A stretch of DNA of 64,000 nt from positions 87,268,084 to 87,332,083 of the forward strand of contig CM043705.1 in the NCBI GenBank assembly GCA_023935145.1. Direction: 5' to 3'. The notes under the pieces are model-generated. The model was given only the letters and a program-made list of their open reading frames with translations. It was not told the origin of the DNA and ran no database searches. Position numbers and translations under genes: made by a program. Numbering within the stretch: the stretch's first letter is position 1; every line of letters starts with the position of its first letter. The DNA is from Bretschneidera sinensis. Lineage: Eukaryota; Streptophyta; Magnoliopsida; Brassicales; Akaniaceae. Positions 1 through 11,589 of the stretch are shown one piece after another.

Positions 1-2114
1 TTTCTACTTTGTTTGTTCGTATACATAGTCATTTAGCACTTTGCAAAACAACAATCTTAGTAATCATAATACGGTCCTATAAGACCCACAACCAACTTGC
101 AATCGCCATTCCATAGTCCATCAAAATATCACAATTTATCCATACAACCAAACATTTCATATGCCCCCTTACGGGCCAAGTAATTCAAATTCATGTATGA
201 TATGCCAATGCAGCATGATGCAATGAAATGTATCATCTCATAATCAATCATAATCCATCGGGGACGTCTCCCCACGTACCGGTACGTTTCACAAACAATA
301 ATTTTCAGAACCCCCCTTGATCCGGGCCGGGTCCAATCATCCAATATATTCGGTACCCTTTTTCACCCCTTGTGGGTAGGGACCTATCGTCCTCACACAT
401 CACTCCCCCCTTAATAACATACCGTAAATTTCAATGCATGATATGAAATGAAATCAAGTGATGAACATAATCAAATTCTCAACAATCCATACAATCACAC
501 AACATTTAGCACAAAGGTTCTGAAATCACTATCTCATCATTAATATATAATTTACTTATCTTACCACATAGTTATAAATATAATTATTATATCTAAATAG
601 CGAATTACAACTTTTATGCAACCTTATTGTTTTGGTTTGCCCACTAACATTCACGCTTACCAAGAGTAGGGTAATACTCACCTTACGCTAAACACTACTC
701 GTGAATCACTTCTTTACCTTTACTACGATCATTCACCTCACCTATTGAAATGTCATTTTTAACAATTAAAGCAAACTACATATACAAATAGCCAATGAGT
801 ATAGTATTTAAAACTTAGACACTTAATAAGAAATCAATCATTCCATTTACTCACACATATAAATCAAAGAAAATACTACTAAAGTTTATTCTTCTCCTTA
901 ATCATATATTTTCACTCCTTCCCTTCTTTCCTTCATTCTTTACTCCATAAAACTCTCAATTCATATAGACTTAAATTTCAATTCACTAACTTAGGGTAAT
1001 TACCAACAAATATCAACTTGTAAAAAGTATTCATTCTAAATATAATTTCTCAATTCAGAAAAGTCTCTTACTTAGGAATTTCTTTTAACCCCAAAAAGGG
1101 TTTCAAATTTACAGCCCATAGTAAAATTCTCTAACAATACTCATCTCAAAAATCATGTTATACAAGAATAAAACTTCAAACTTTGTACATACAATCATCC
1201 TAAAAATCTTCAAACTTCACGCACTCTTATTACTTTCTTCCAAAGTTCCATAATACAGAAATTTCCAGATTTCTCTCAAATTTTCTCCCAACTTCAAATA
1301 TTTCAAACTAAACCAATTTAAATTCAAATCATCCCAAATAAAGTTCTAGATAAACTTTAAGAAGAATAATTTAACTTAAAAATAGTTGGGACACAAAACT
1401 ACCTCAAATTCTTGCTGAAAAACAGCTCACAATACTGCCCAGAACACAAATTATTTCCAGAATTTCTGCACAATTCTCACAACTTAGACAACTCATAACT
1501 CCCTCAAATTAAATCCAAATGACCTCAGAAAAAAGCCAAAAATCAACATCAAGAAGTCTACTTTGAGTTTGTAGTTGAACACTTTTCGAAATTACCTCAA
1601 ACTCTGCACGAAAAAAGCCAAGGGAACAAAACGGCTATTCCTCCCCTGCTTGGAGCGTGGGGTCAACGCGCCACTGTAGCCCGCTCGTGGAGGCTCACCT
1701 CCCTGGCCCGAAGATAGCTGATGGTGGCAGAAGAAGGTTTTCAAAGTTTGAGGGAAAATGGAGCTTGAATAGTTAGGTTAAGGCTAGGTCAAAGTTTGGA
1801 AGAAATGGGTTTTGAGAAGGAAAAAATCTGGAGCTTTTCTTTCTTCTTCTCTCCTTCAGCCGAAATTGCAAATTGCCAAAGGAAAGATTTGCCACTCTAG
1901 GTAAACTTTTAGCTTATATACTCCCTCTAAATCTTGGCCTTTTACCACTCTACCCTTCCCCTTCTTCTTTTATTAATTTACATGCCATTTCCTTTAATTT
2001 TCCTTCTAGTATTTAAACAACTCCAAAGTTTTTGTTTCTTACTAAGAGATCCCTAAAAAAAACTGAATTATAAAACAAGATTATAAAAGCTTAAAAGAAA
2101 TATTGGATTCTACA
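1..2114 (-). repeat. 3' LTR of the gypsy-like element, partial
   Basis: The copy lacks about 426 bp at its left (U5) end because the window starts inside it. It ends at TTCTACA (2114), next to a polypurine tract. It differs from the other LTR at scattered single bases, indicating a fairly recent insertion. A minus-strand TATA-like box lies at 1913-1920. Confidence 0.88.
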
Positions 2115-2127
2115 ATTCTCCCCTCCT
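2115..2127 (-). other. Polypurine tract of the gypsy-like element
   Basis: On the minus strand this reads AGGAGGGGAGAAT immediately before the LTR start TGTAGAATCC, which is the expected place for the plus-strand primer. Confidence 0.75.
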
Positions 2128-2156
2128 AAAAAAAATTTCGCCCTCGAAATTTTCAA

Positions 2157-2414
2157 CTAACCTGAATTGAGGAATAGATAAGGGTATTGGTTCTTCATTT
2201 CCACTTTGCTTTCCCGTGTAGCTTCTTCGACTCCTCTATTTCTCCAAAGCACTTTAACCAAGGGAATGACTTTGTTGCGAAGAACTTGTTCCTTAGAGTC
2301 CAAGATTTTTATTAGCATCTCCACATATGAAAAATCCTTTTGAACTTCTATGGATTGGAACGGAATGATGTGCGACTCATCCGGTACATATTTGCGCAAA
2401 GCTGACACATACAT
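2157..2414 (-). pseudogene. C-terminal fragment of a Ty3/gypsy polyprotein
   Basis: The minus-strand frame of about 85 residues matches the end of plant gypsy Pol proteins by eye. It contains LRKYVPD near the start, then an ILD-x5-LRNK-xIPLVKVLW stretch, then EEATRE and an NQYP-LF ending. This region follows the integrase core and leads to the chromodomain-like C terminus. Nothing upstream in frame encodes integrase or reverse transcriptase, so it is a remnant. It identifies the family and orientation of the surrounding element. Confidence 0.75.
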
Positions 2415-2440
2415 GTATTAAGACAAAATAAAATAAAACT

Positions 2441-2460
2441 AGACTCTACAATTCTCCCCC
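2441..2460 (-). repeat. Second LTR-end/polypurine-tract junction inside the element
   Basis: The sequence CTCTACA followed by ATTCTCCCCC repeats the arrangement at 2108-2124 (LTR end followed by polypurine tract). The 40 bases after each copy also agree (AAATTTCGCCCTC and following). The 330-bp polyprotein scrap lies between the two copies. Confidence 0.5.
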
Positions 2461-3502
2461 GCTAACAAAATTAAATTTCGCCCTCAAAATTTTCTTGACC
2501 AGAATTCACAAAACTTCTAAATTATCACATTCCTAAGTCTTCTTACTTTCTCAAGTACATTCTTCAATTTCTCAACTTTCTTCAAGATTTGACATTACAA
2601 GATTAAAATTCTATATCATTATCAACTTGAACTTTTTATATTTCGCTGCCAACCAACTACTCAAATACTAGAGTACTTTAACGTACTATTTTAATAAATC
2701 TCGTCCGATCTTACTAGAAACTCTTTTGCTCACTAAGATGTGCTCAACCTTTAATCAACTACTCAACTTCGTATTTTTATCAAATCTCTACCATTCAATT
2801 TATCCAACTAGTCCCTCAACCACTCATTCCTAAACAAAAGTATTATTCATAGTCATCATCTTTTTACATCTTTTCTTTGCTCTTGCTTTTCAAAAACTAA
2901 AATTTTACCATTTCACACTCCTATCTACATCTTTACTTTTCTATCTCAACTCCGAGCTTCAAGAGCCTCCAATTTTGTATAACTTAATCAAGTATCTCTC
3001 CCAAAACACGTCTCCACAAAATCATTTACTGACTATTCACTTTTTCTTATTATTTAATAACTTTTTCTCCAAAATAAATATTATACTTAGGGTTCATCAA
3101 CAATGTTACCAAAATTTTAGTACTCGCTTTAGTTTAGGTCTTCGTTCAACTTCTGAGTTCATTCACTTTTCAACATCTCTCAAGTAAAAGCTTCAAAAAA
3201 AAAATTCTTTTTTTTTTTTTTTTTAATCACCATATATTAACCAATAAATTCATATGTAACTCTCCAATAGTAATAGTTAAGTACTTTACTTTCTATTATG
3301 ACTCCAAGTTGACTAGTCTCTCCTTAGCAACTATAATACGCCACAACCCATTCCATAACATTGTTTGAGCATTTGGTGAACCAATTACTTTTATTTACAT
3401 CTAACAACTCTATTCTACAAATTTCTTCTCCAACTTTATCACTTAGTTGTCCTCAAATATTACTTGTTTAATTTGTCTTTGACTTCTACTTGAACTCCCA
3501 AT
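2461..3502. other. Element interior without recognisable gene
   Basis: AT-rich, G-poor on the plus strand, with an A/T homopolymer tract near 3196-3225. The short open frames here are explained by low G content and match nothing I know. Confidence 0.6.
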
Positions 3503-3507
3503 GATTT

Positions 3508-4241
3508 TGTTGGAAATCACCTTGACAAGATGCCCAGGTGGTGATCTTCCAAAAACCCATGTCTAAAATGACTTATAGAAAGAAATACAACAATCGAAAG
3601 TAAGAAAGAAAAGAACACAAGCCATTACAATGCTCTCTATCAAATCTATACTACTTCTCTCTCTTTACAACCAACCTTTCTACAATGAGTCCCTGTTGTA
3701 TGTCTGTGTCTTGTATCACAATGTGTTTCACCTCTTATGTCATGAGAGAATGAAGCTAGGTGACCCTTTATATAGTACACTACTTCTTGTCCAATCTTGA
3801 GCTTCATTCTCCACCCTTAGATCTTGATGACCACTCAACCATGGCCCTCCATCAATCCTAAGTGATATTGTGCGTTTTAATCTTGCATCTACGCACCTAA
3901 CAAGAGGCTTAACCAAGTTGTACATGTATGCCTCAGTGTGCCTAGAGCCTAGGCACTGTAAAAGGGGCAGTGCGGCGCTAAGCAAACACCCTTTTCATCA
4001 CTTGCTGGGTTGTGCGGCGCTGGTGAGGGAGAGCTGCGGCGCACACTGATGCTGGCCCTCTCTCAGCTGTGCGCACACATTCTCCAGCTTGTGTGCTGAA
4101 GCGCACACACTAATGTGCCTTCCTTTGCCTTGCTCCAAAGTGCCGCGCACACTTGTGTGCACTCCTTTAACATGCTGAACTTCACTTTTCCACCTTTTGT
4201 TTAAACCTTAACCATGTTTAAACCTTAAACAAATACCAACA
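3508..4241 (-). mobile_element. Solo LTR nested in the gypsy-like element
   Basis: The 734-bp unit has inverted ends TGTTGG...CCAACA and is flanked on both sides by the 5-bp duplication GATTT (3503-3507 and 4242-4246). On the minus strand a TATATAAAGG box (about 3767-3776) is followed by a long transcribed-looking leader, so the LTR probably faces left. No internal domain or second LTR is present, so it is a solo LTR left by LTR-LTR recombination. It contains a GC-richer patch rich in GTGTGCG and GCGCAC motifs (about 3965-4155). Confidence 0.85.
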
Positions 4242-4246
4242 GATTT

Positions 4247-6820
4247 TTACTCACATAAACTTCCCCTTTTGATATTCAAGCACTTAAATTTACTATTCTC
4301 TTAGAACCTTTTCATTCTTTTATATATCCTCATAGATAAAGTCTTCTACTCATTCTTCATGTTATATACTCTACACCTCATGTCAAATCAGTATTTCTTT
4401 TAGAAAAATATTAAGGATACATTTTAGATGACTCTCCACCCCAAAAATTTTCAAAAGTGTCTATCCATTATCCTCATTACCATTAGTCCTTTCATTAACA
4501 ATTTCTCACTTTTGTTTATCAAATGAACTAGTTTCCAACTTTCCAACTTTCTACCCATTCATACCCGTAGTATCTCGATTCATACTTAGACCTTTATTTT
4601 TGAATCTTTGACTTTTATTTCCTTTTCATTTTTAACCCTTTTTCTTTTCTCATTTCTCTTTTCAGTCCGTTTACGAAATCAAACCTTCTTGAAAACCATT
4701 TAAAACGTCACTTCTCCACTTTTCCTTACCAAATCATAAGTTTAACACACTGTGTACGTCGAAAATCCCATACTCCTCGTAAATTCACTACAACTAGTAG
4801 TCTTCATATACAATACTTAGCATTCACAACACACAATCTTATACAATTCCTCAAAGGCGACTCTTAGTCCGATAATAACTGATATTTTCTTCTTACACTT
4901 AATAAAAGTCAAATCTCAACTCTTTAACGCTTTATGATAATTCATTGATTAGTTTAGAATCTTTCCCTTCACTTTACATTTAGCTTCTACATACATTCAC
5001 ACCATTTAATAACCTTTATTCCCTCTAATTACATCCTTCACTAACCATTTCTCCCAATACTCCCTTTTTTTTTATGTACTCTAAATTTCATTGATTCATG
5101 AGTCAAAAGCTTTCCTCTTACAATACCTCCCTTTTATCCTGTTACTGATAGTCGACAAATCCTTATTATTAACTATGGTTGAGGGTTATAACTAATTGCC
5201 TCAATCTCAATCTTTCCATTATCTATTTATACCATAATCCCTTATCTAGCAATCATTTGGCCTTGTATTCCATACTTCTATTTTATCATAATTTCTCTAA
5301 TACTCTGATATCTTATTTGAACTTTTGCTCTTCTCTAATACACCTTTTAAACATCTCGCTTTACTTAGTAACCTCCTTTTCTGCGCATATACATCATACT
5401 TTCACAAATCATCATCCTTCTAATATGTTAACCGTATCTAAAACAAATTACTCATCGGTCATTAGATTTCTAAGTACTTCTAATATCTAAATTCAGCATC
5501 ACACATCTCTTACCACAACCAAATTAATATTCGTCAATTTACATCTTCAAATAAGTTTTTAACAACTAACATCAACCATTTAATCATTCCTTCCATAATC
5601 AAAAGTCATGGTTTGCTACATCTTTTCCCTTTACAAATTCCATCTTCCAAATATTTCCAATTGGTCCTCTACAAAAATCATTTACTTCGAATCTATCGCA
5701 TAAGGTATTCTAATTATCCAAAAAGTTCTTGTTTAAGAAAACCATACTTCTTTTACTATCTCTCAAAATACTAAAGAATCTTCACTTGTGATTTATCTAA
5801 CACCAACATTGCTTCACTTAAAAAAAATTTGTTTTGTTTATTTTATTGCAAACAACCCTACTATACCTTACTATTACAATATCAACTTCTCTAATAAATT
5901 ACTCCTATGCCTTTTTATACTCGTTAATCTATCTAAACTCCTACCAATATTTTTATTACCCTTCTCAAGTCCCACTTCATAATGAGATGCTTACAATTTC
6001 TACGAATTGATACAATTTCCCACTTCTCAAACCTCTCTACACCTTATAATAGATAATCACAACTCAAATTTTAGAATACCCTAAGTCCGATATCCAATCA
6101 ACTAGCGCTCTCCCATATCACCACTTGAGTATAGAAACACACGTACCTAGTACTCAAGATTTCCTCAATTTTCAATTTCACAATCTCTACAATAAATACT
6201 TCTTAAATCAAACATTACATAGCATTCACACAATCATCAATGACAAGCACTTTAGCATAGATATCATAAAAAAAAAAAAAATCATCCAATGAAATTTCAT
6301 ACATAACTCAATAAGGTTCATTAGTCCACTAAAACTCATTTTAGCTCATACTCTTAGAGAAATATTCTTAACAATATCTTCAAATCCTTTAACTAATAAT
6401 TCAATAATAATTTACCAATGCTCACAAAAATCAATGCAATCCCTTACTCTTGTCACCTTTCCAAATTTCTACCAACAACCAAACCACATAATAAAATCTT
6501 TACAAACACATGAAAGATATAACAATCGAAGTGTTTGTATCACATCAAAGCATTTACATTCAGTATTCTGACCAAGGCAATCACCCATAATGTTTTATGA
6601 AACATAGCAAAACGAGACCATTTCAATGAACATCAATTCATAAAACATCCAAATATATGTCGACTCAACATTACTCTCAATATATCTTACCCCCACCTAA
6701 ACCATTACGATTTACCTCTCCTATGCAACATCCTCTCTAACTTTACACAACTGACTCCCCACAACTACTCTATACATCACGCACCATGACAATTTAAGTC
6801 TACAGAATCTTTAACCTAAA
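4247..6820. other. Element interior, strand-skewed, no gene
   Basis: No reading frame resembles a retrotransposon domain. The plus strand is strikingly poor in G and rich in T and C over more than 2 kb, so the element's own sense strand is purine-rich. A poly(A) run lies near 6267-6280. Confidence 0.6.
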
Positions 6821-6832
6821 GCTCTGATACCA
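6821..6832 (-). other. Primer-binding site (initiator tRNA-Met type) of the gypsy-like element
   Basis: The minus strand reads TGGTATCAGAGC four bases after the end of the 5' LTR. This motif is complementary to the 3' end of initiator tRNA-Met and fixes the element's orientation. Confidence 0.85.
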
Positions 6833-6836
6833 AAAT

Positions 6837-9376
6837 TGTAACGACCCATCCCGAGCGGGCCCACTCAGGACGGTATCGATTACCTTTCGAAATCGAGCAC
6901 CTGGACACACAAATATATACTACAACAGAACAACATCTAACATATATTAGTTAAGATCATACAGAGATTACAACTATAAGGTTGTAGCTTTACAAGGTGT
7001 CTGAAGAGACACAGCCAACCGGTTACAACTTCACACCTAATATACGATATAAAACTAAGAAAAAAGATTGACCGAGGATGCGACGCTCTTGGACCCACCT
7101 AAAACTTCATTGAACTTCAAAGCTTCACCACTTAAAATCCAAAATCACCTGAAAGATTAGAAATAGGAAGGGGGTGAGCTATAAAGCTCAGCGAGTTCTT
7201 ACACTACACAAAGTAATCACTTGTTAGAAAAAGTTGAGGGCTTATTATTATTTCTTTTTCCTTTCTACTTTGTTTGTTCGTATACATAGTCATTTAGCAC
7301 TTTGCAAAACAACAATCTTAGTAATCATAATACGGTCCTATAAGACCCACAACCAACTTGCAATCGCCATTCCATAGTCCATCAAAATATCACAATTTAT
7401 CCATACAACCAAACATTTCATATGCCCCCTTACGGGCCAAGTAATTCAAATTCATGTATGATATGCCAATGCAGCATGATGCAATGAAATGTATCATCTC
7501 ATAATCAATCATAATCCATCGGGGACGTCTCCCCACGTACCGGTACGTTTCACAAACAATAATTTTCAAAACCCCCCTTGATCCGGGCCGGGTCCAATCA
7601 TCCAAATATATTCGGTACCCTTTTTCACCCCTTGTGGGTAGGGACCTATCGTCCTCACACATCACTCCCCCCTCAATAACATACCGTAAATTTCAATGCA
7701 TGATATGAAATGAAATCAAGTGATGAACATAATCAAATTCTCAACAATCCATACAATCACACAACATTTAGCACAAAGGTTCTGAAATCACTATCCCATC
7801 ATTAATATATAATTTACTTATCTTACCACATAGTTATAAATATAATTATTATATCTAAATAGCGAATTACAACTTTTATGCAACCTTATTGTTTTGGTTT
7901 CCCCACTAACATTCACGCTTACCAAGAGTAGGGTAATACTCACCTTACGCCAAACACTACTCGTGAATCACTTCTTTACCTTTACTACGATCATCCACCT
8001 CACCTATTGAAATGTCATTTTTAACAATTAAAGCAAACTACATATACAAATAGCCAATGAGTATAGTATTTAAAACTTAGACACTTAATAAGAAATCAAT
8101 CATTCCATTTACTCACACATATAAATCAAAGAAAATACTACTAAAGTTTATTCTTCTCCTTAATCATATATTTTCACTCCTTCCCTTCTTTCCTTCATTC
8201 TTTACTCCATAAAACTCTCAATTCATATAGACTTAAATTTCAATTCACTAACTTAGGGTAATTACCAACAAATATCAACTTGTAAAAAGTATTCATTCTA
8301 AATATAATTTCTCAATCCAGAAAAGTCTGTTACTTAGGAATTTCTTTTAACCCCAAAAAGGGTTTCAAATTTACAGCCCATAGTAAAATTCTCTAACAAT
8401 ACTCATCTCAAAAATCATGTTATACAAGAATAAAACTTCGAACTTTGTACATACAATCATCCTAAAAATCTTCAAACTTCACGCACTCTTATTACTTTCT
8501 TCCAAAGTTCCATAATACAGAAATTTCCAGATTTCTCTCAAATTTTCTCCCAACTTCAAATATTTCAAACTAAACCAATTTAAATTCAAATCATCCCAAA
8601 TAAAGTTCTAGATAAACTTTAAGAAGTATAATTTAACTTAAAAATAGTTGGGACACAAAACTACCTCAAATTCTTGCTGAAAAACAGCTCACAAAACTGC
8701 CCAGAACACAAATTATTTCCAGAATTTATGCACAATTCTCACAACTTAGACAACTCATAACTCCCTCAAATTAAATCCAAATGACCTCAAACAAAAGCCA
8801 AAAATCAACATCAAGAAGTCTACTTTGAGTTTGTAGTTGAACACTTTTCGAAATTACCTCAAACTCTGCACGAAAAAAGCCAAGGGAACAAAACGGCTAT
8901 TCCTCCCCTGCTTGGAGCGTGGGGTCAATGCGCCACTGTAGCCCGCTCGTGGAGGCTCACCTCCCTGGCCCGAAGATAGCTGATGGTGGCAGAAGAAGGT
9001 TTTCAAAGTTTGAGGGAAAATGGAGCTTGAATAGTTAGGTTAAGGCTAGGTCAAAGTTTGGAAGAAATGGGTTTTGAGAAGGAAAAAATCTGGAGCTTTT
9101 CTTTCTTCTTCTCTCCTTCAACCGAAATTGCAAATTGCCAAAGGAAAGATTTGCCACTCTAGGTAAAATTTTAGCTTATATACTCCCTCTAAATCTTGGC
9201 CTTTTACCACTCTACCCTTCCCCTTCTTCTTTTATTAATTTACATGTCATTTCCTTTAATTTTCCTTCTAGTATTTAAACAACTCCAAAGTTTTTGTTTC
9301 TTACTAAGAGATCCCTAAAAAAAACTGAATTATAAAACAAGATTATAAAAGCTTAAAAGAAATATCGGATTCTACA
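6837..9376 (-). repeat. 5' LTR of the gypsy-like element (2540 bp)
   Basis: The LTR is complete. On the plus strand it starts TGTAACGACCC, and it ends TTCTACA. A minus-strand TATATAAG box at 9175-9182 lies only about 195 bp inside the U3 end, which would leave roughly 2.3 kb as R plus U5. Open frames inside it (for example around 7390-7665) recur in both LTRs and are not genes. Confidence 0.9.
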
Positions 9377-9478
9377 AAAGAAATACCAAATATCCTAAAG
9401 AGCAAATAACTTGGTCAAATATTAAATAAAAAAGTGCATCCTCAGAACTAGAAGTTAGGATATGGAGGTATTATACTG

Positions 9479-9614
9479 TGTTAAAATAAAAGAAATTGAG
9501 AAGAATTCTTTATGTTTGGTGTGCCTCTAATAACATTGCTTCTTGTCTCTCTCTACACTCTATCTCACTTCTCCCTCTCTAACTCTTAGCTTAAACCCTA
9601 AATAGAAAATATCA
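9479..9614 (+). repeat. TRIM-like short LTR (tail of S)
   Basis: A 136-bp unit with ends TGTTAAAA...ATATCA, followed 3 bp later by TGGTATCAGAG (9618-9628), an initiator tRNA-Met primer site. The size fits a TRIM-type LTR. No partner LTR with a polypurine tract was found close by, so this is a solo or decayed unit. The same unit recurs at 27266, 34837 and 42425, and inverted at 23809, 31375, 38952 and 59107. Confidence 0.6.
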
Positions 9615-10435
9615 ATGTGGTATCAGAGTTTCTCTCATTTAATACATATTACATATAATAATATAGAGAATTCTTCTCAGCTTTTCTTGGTGAGGTAAGT
9701 GTAATCGTCGACGTACATCAGGTGGGTTATTTTAATTTTCCCTTAACTTACAATAATGCACTTAGTTAAATTGTATTTTCAAAAGCATATAATTTCAAGA
9801 CAATATTGTAAGTTAAACAAACACAAATTGTGCTAATAATAATCTTTGGAATGTCAATAGCATCACCATTAAAAGAACCCATCAAAGAAATACAACACCA
9901 AACAATTCCAGTTGAGAACTCTAATTTTTTTAAGGTGATTGCTTTTATAAATAAAAGGTTGAAAATAGCTTAAAAAAAGTTAATTTGATTTTTGATTGAG
10001 ACTATTATTATTATTATTATTATATTAACAATTTAGTTATTGTTATGTTAAATATAATTATTTCAATAAATATTAATTATATTACTATTATTTTTATTAT
10101 TCATAAATGATTGTGATTATAATTAATATTTTTAGTTGTTCCTCCAATATTGCTTGCTTATAAAGCTAGAAAGCCTCTTTAGTAGCACTTAACTCAGCAA
10201 AGCTGGATGGTTAAATCATTCATCTTGCTTATGCAACAGAAAATTAAGCATGACTTGATAGAATAAAAGAATGAAAGTTCTATCTCAGCATTTATGAATC
10301 AAGGCATACATCGGTTTCATGTCCAAACTAAGACTGCATGATCGTTGAAATCATGGATCACTTTTTGAGCTTATAAATAATTAGTGAGATTTATTTGCAT
10401 TACATTTGTAGATCACTTGAAGTAATATTCAATTT
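9615..10435. other. Repeat tail sequence without gene
   Basis: AT-rich sequence shared with 27402-28220, 34973-35802 and 42561-43384, and in part with 55008-55528. It includes an (ATT)n microsatellite near 10003-10023 whose length differs between copies. No reading frame is conserved. Confidence 0.55.
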
Positions 10436-10686
10436 AGTCATATTTAGAGCTAAAACAACTACATATATATGAGCATAATTTTGAGGGTCTAATAGTTGAG
10501 TATTGTTTTAAAGCTAACGTGTATTGTTAGCCATATACGTATCCATCTCCATCCAGGTTTTCCCTTTCATATATGCGTGTAGTCATATTTAGAGCTCAGA
10601 CAACTACATATATATGAGCATAATTTTGCAGGTCTAATAGTTGAGTATTATTTTAAAGCTAACGTGTGTTGTTAGCCATGTACGTA
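10436..10686 (+). repeat. Two-unit tandem repeat, 145-bp period (tail of S)
   Basis: AGTCATATTTAGAGCT starts at 10436 and again at 10581, and the following sequence repeats up to the TTGTTAGCCAT motif. The homology with the R repeats stops at GCCATGTACGTA (about 10686). From there S and S' carry the copia and P1-P4 block instead. Confidence 0.75.
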
Positions 10687-11212
10687 TGAGTGTTGGGCAC
10701 TGATATGTGCTCGAGTGTTGCACTCATCTATTTTTCGAAGTTTTTTGTAAATTTTTCAGTGATTAATTAGAGTGACTCTAATTAGGATCACACACGTCTT
10801 TGAAGTGTCGTGTTTAATACGGGTACAACATGACCAAATGAAGAATTCATATAACATAATCTGTCTTTGATCTTTAAGCTTGGTGAGGTATGAATTTTTC
10901 ACCTTTTTCATGCAGTTAATAAATGAAAAATTTGCAACGCATTCTTTTTTTTTCTCTGCGAACGAAATTTTCATTGATGAAAAAAAAAAATTATACAACA
11001 CCCTAACACAGAACAACATAACTATTACTAAGCTGTCCAGCACAGAACAAGCTATTCAGAATTGTTTTACATTTGACAGTTCTGAAACTCTGAAAGCTTA
11101 AGTCTAATCGCCTACTTTAATATGTTTACTAATGGAAGAAATTTTACTCGTTTGGGGGCACATGAGAAATCAAAAGTACATACGACCATTGATGAGGAGA
11201 GAAAAAAGCAAT
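10687..11212. other. Block-specific intergenic sequence
   Basis: Present only in S and S' (43638-44160). It holds a small perfect palindrome, ATTAGAGT-G-ACTCTAAT (about 10766-10782), and an A-rich tract near 10980. I see no gene; the frames around 10756-11101 are not supported. Confidence 0.5.
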
Positions 11213-11217
11213 ACATT

Positions 11218-11433
11218 TGTTAATGTATTATATGGACTTAGTCCCACATTGGTTGTGTATAGCTTTGCTTCTCCTATTAGCTTGTATAAATAGGATAATC
11301 CCACATTGGTTATGTATAGCTTTACTTCTCCTATTAGCTTATATAAATAGGATAGCTCCCTTTGTAAGTAAATTACACCATTCAATATAATTCTTCTTTT
11401 CGTATTGTCTCATTTCCTCTCTTAAATTCAACA
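11218..11433 (+). repeat. 5' LTR of left copia element (216 bp)
   Basis: Ends TGTTAATG...TTCAACA. It contains two tandem 57-bp units, each with a TATAAATA box (11285-11292 and 11342-11349). The 57-bp duplication gives the LTR two candidate core promoters. Confidence 0.95.
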
Positions 11434-11446
11434 TGGTATCAGAGCC
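11434..11446 (+). other. Primer-binding site of left copia element
   Basis: TGGTATCAGAGCC directly abuts the 5' LTR and matches the initiator tRNA-Met primer. Confidence 0.93.
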
Positions 11447-11589
11447 ATAATGGTTCTCGGTATTTTAAGAGTTGAGTATGCTCTGTGATTGCCACTATTA
11501 GTGGATCCTTCATATCAGAAAAATTTCTAGCATATCCTTTTCATACCTGTCGGGTCATCACTATAGTGGGAGTCTCATCGACATCATCT

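Larger units (their letters stand above)
1..9376 (-). mobile_element. Non-autonomous Ty3/gypsy-like LTR retrotransposon, left end outside window
   Basis: Bases 1-2114 recur at 7263-9376 as a direct repeat with only about twenty differences by eye. Read on the minus strand, the element runs from its 5' LTR (9376 down to 6837), through a primer-binding site (6832-6821) and an interior of about 4.7 kb, to a polypurine tract just right of 2114 and a 3' LTR cut by the window start. The LTR has TG...CA ends. The interior has no gag, protease, reverse transcriptase or integrase reading frame; only a C-terminal polyprotein scrap survives (2157-2414). It therefore depended on enzymes from another element. 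AAAGA follows the right LTR end, and the homologous site near 42325 lacks the insertion and carries a single AAAGA, which fits a 5-bp target duplication. Chromovirus (Tekay/Del-like) affinity is inferred from the long LTR, the primer site and the scrap. Confidence 0.88.

Noticed and set aside
5179..5982. Plus-strand frames of 64-103 codons inside the gypsy interior
   Set aside because: Leu/Ser/Tyr-rich translations expected from pyrimidine-rich, G-poor DNA; opposite to the element's sense strand.
7390..7665. Minus-strand 91-codon frame inside the gypsy LTR
   Set aside because: Lies within an LTR, recurs truncated at 129-344 with a frame change, and matches nothing known.
10436..10686. Spaced repeats considered as a CRISPR-like or satellite array
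   Set aside because: Only two units of 145 bp without unique spacers, in a plant genome.
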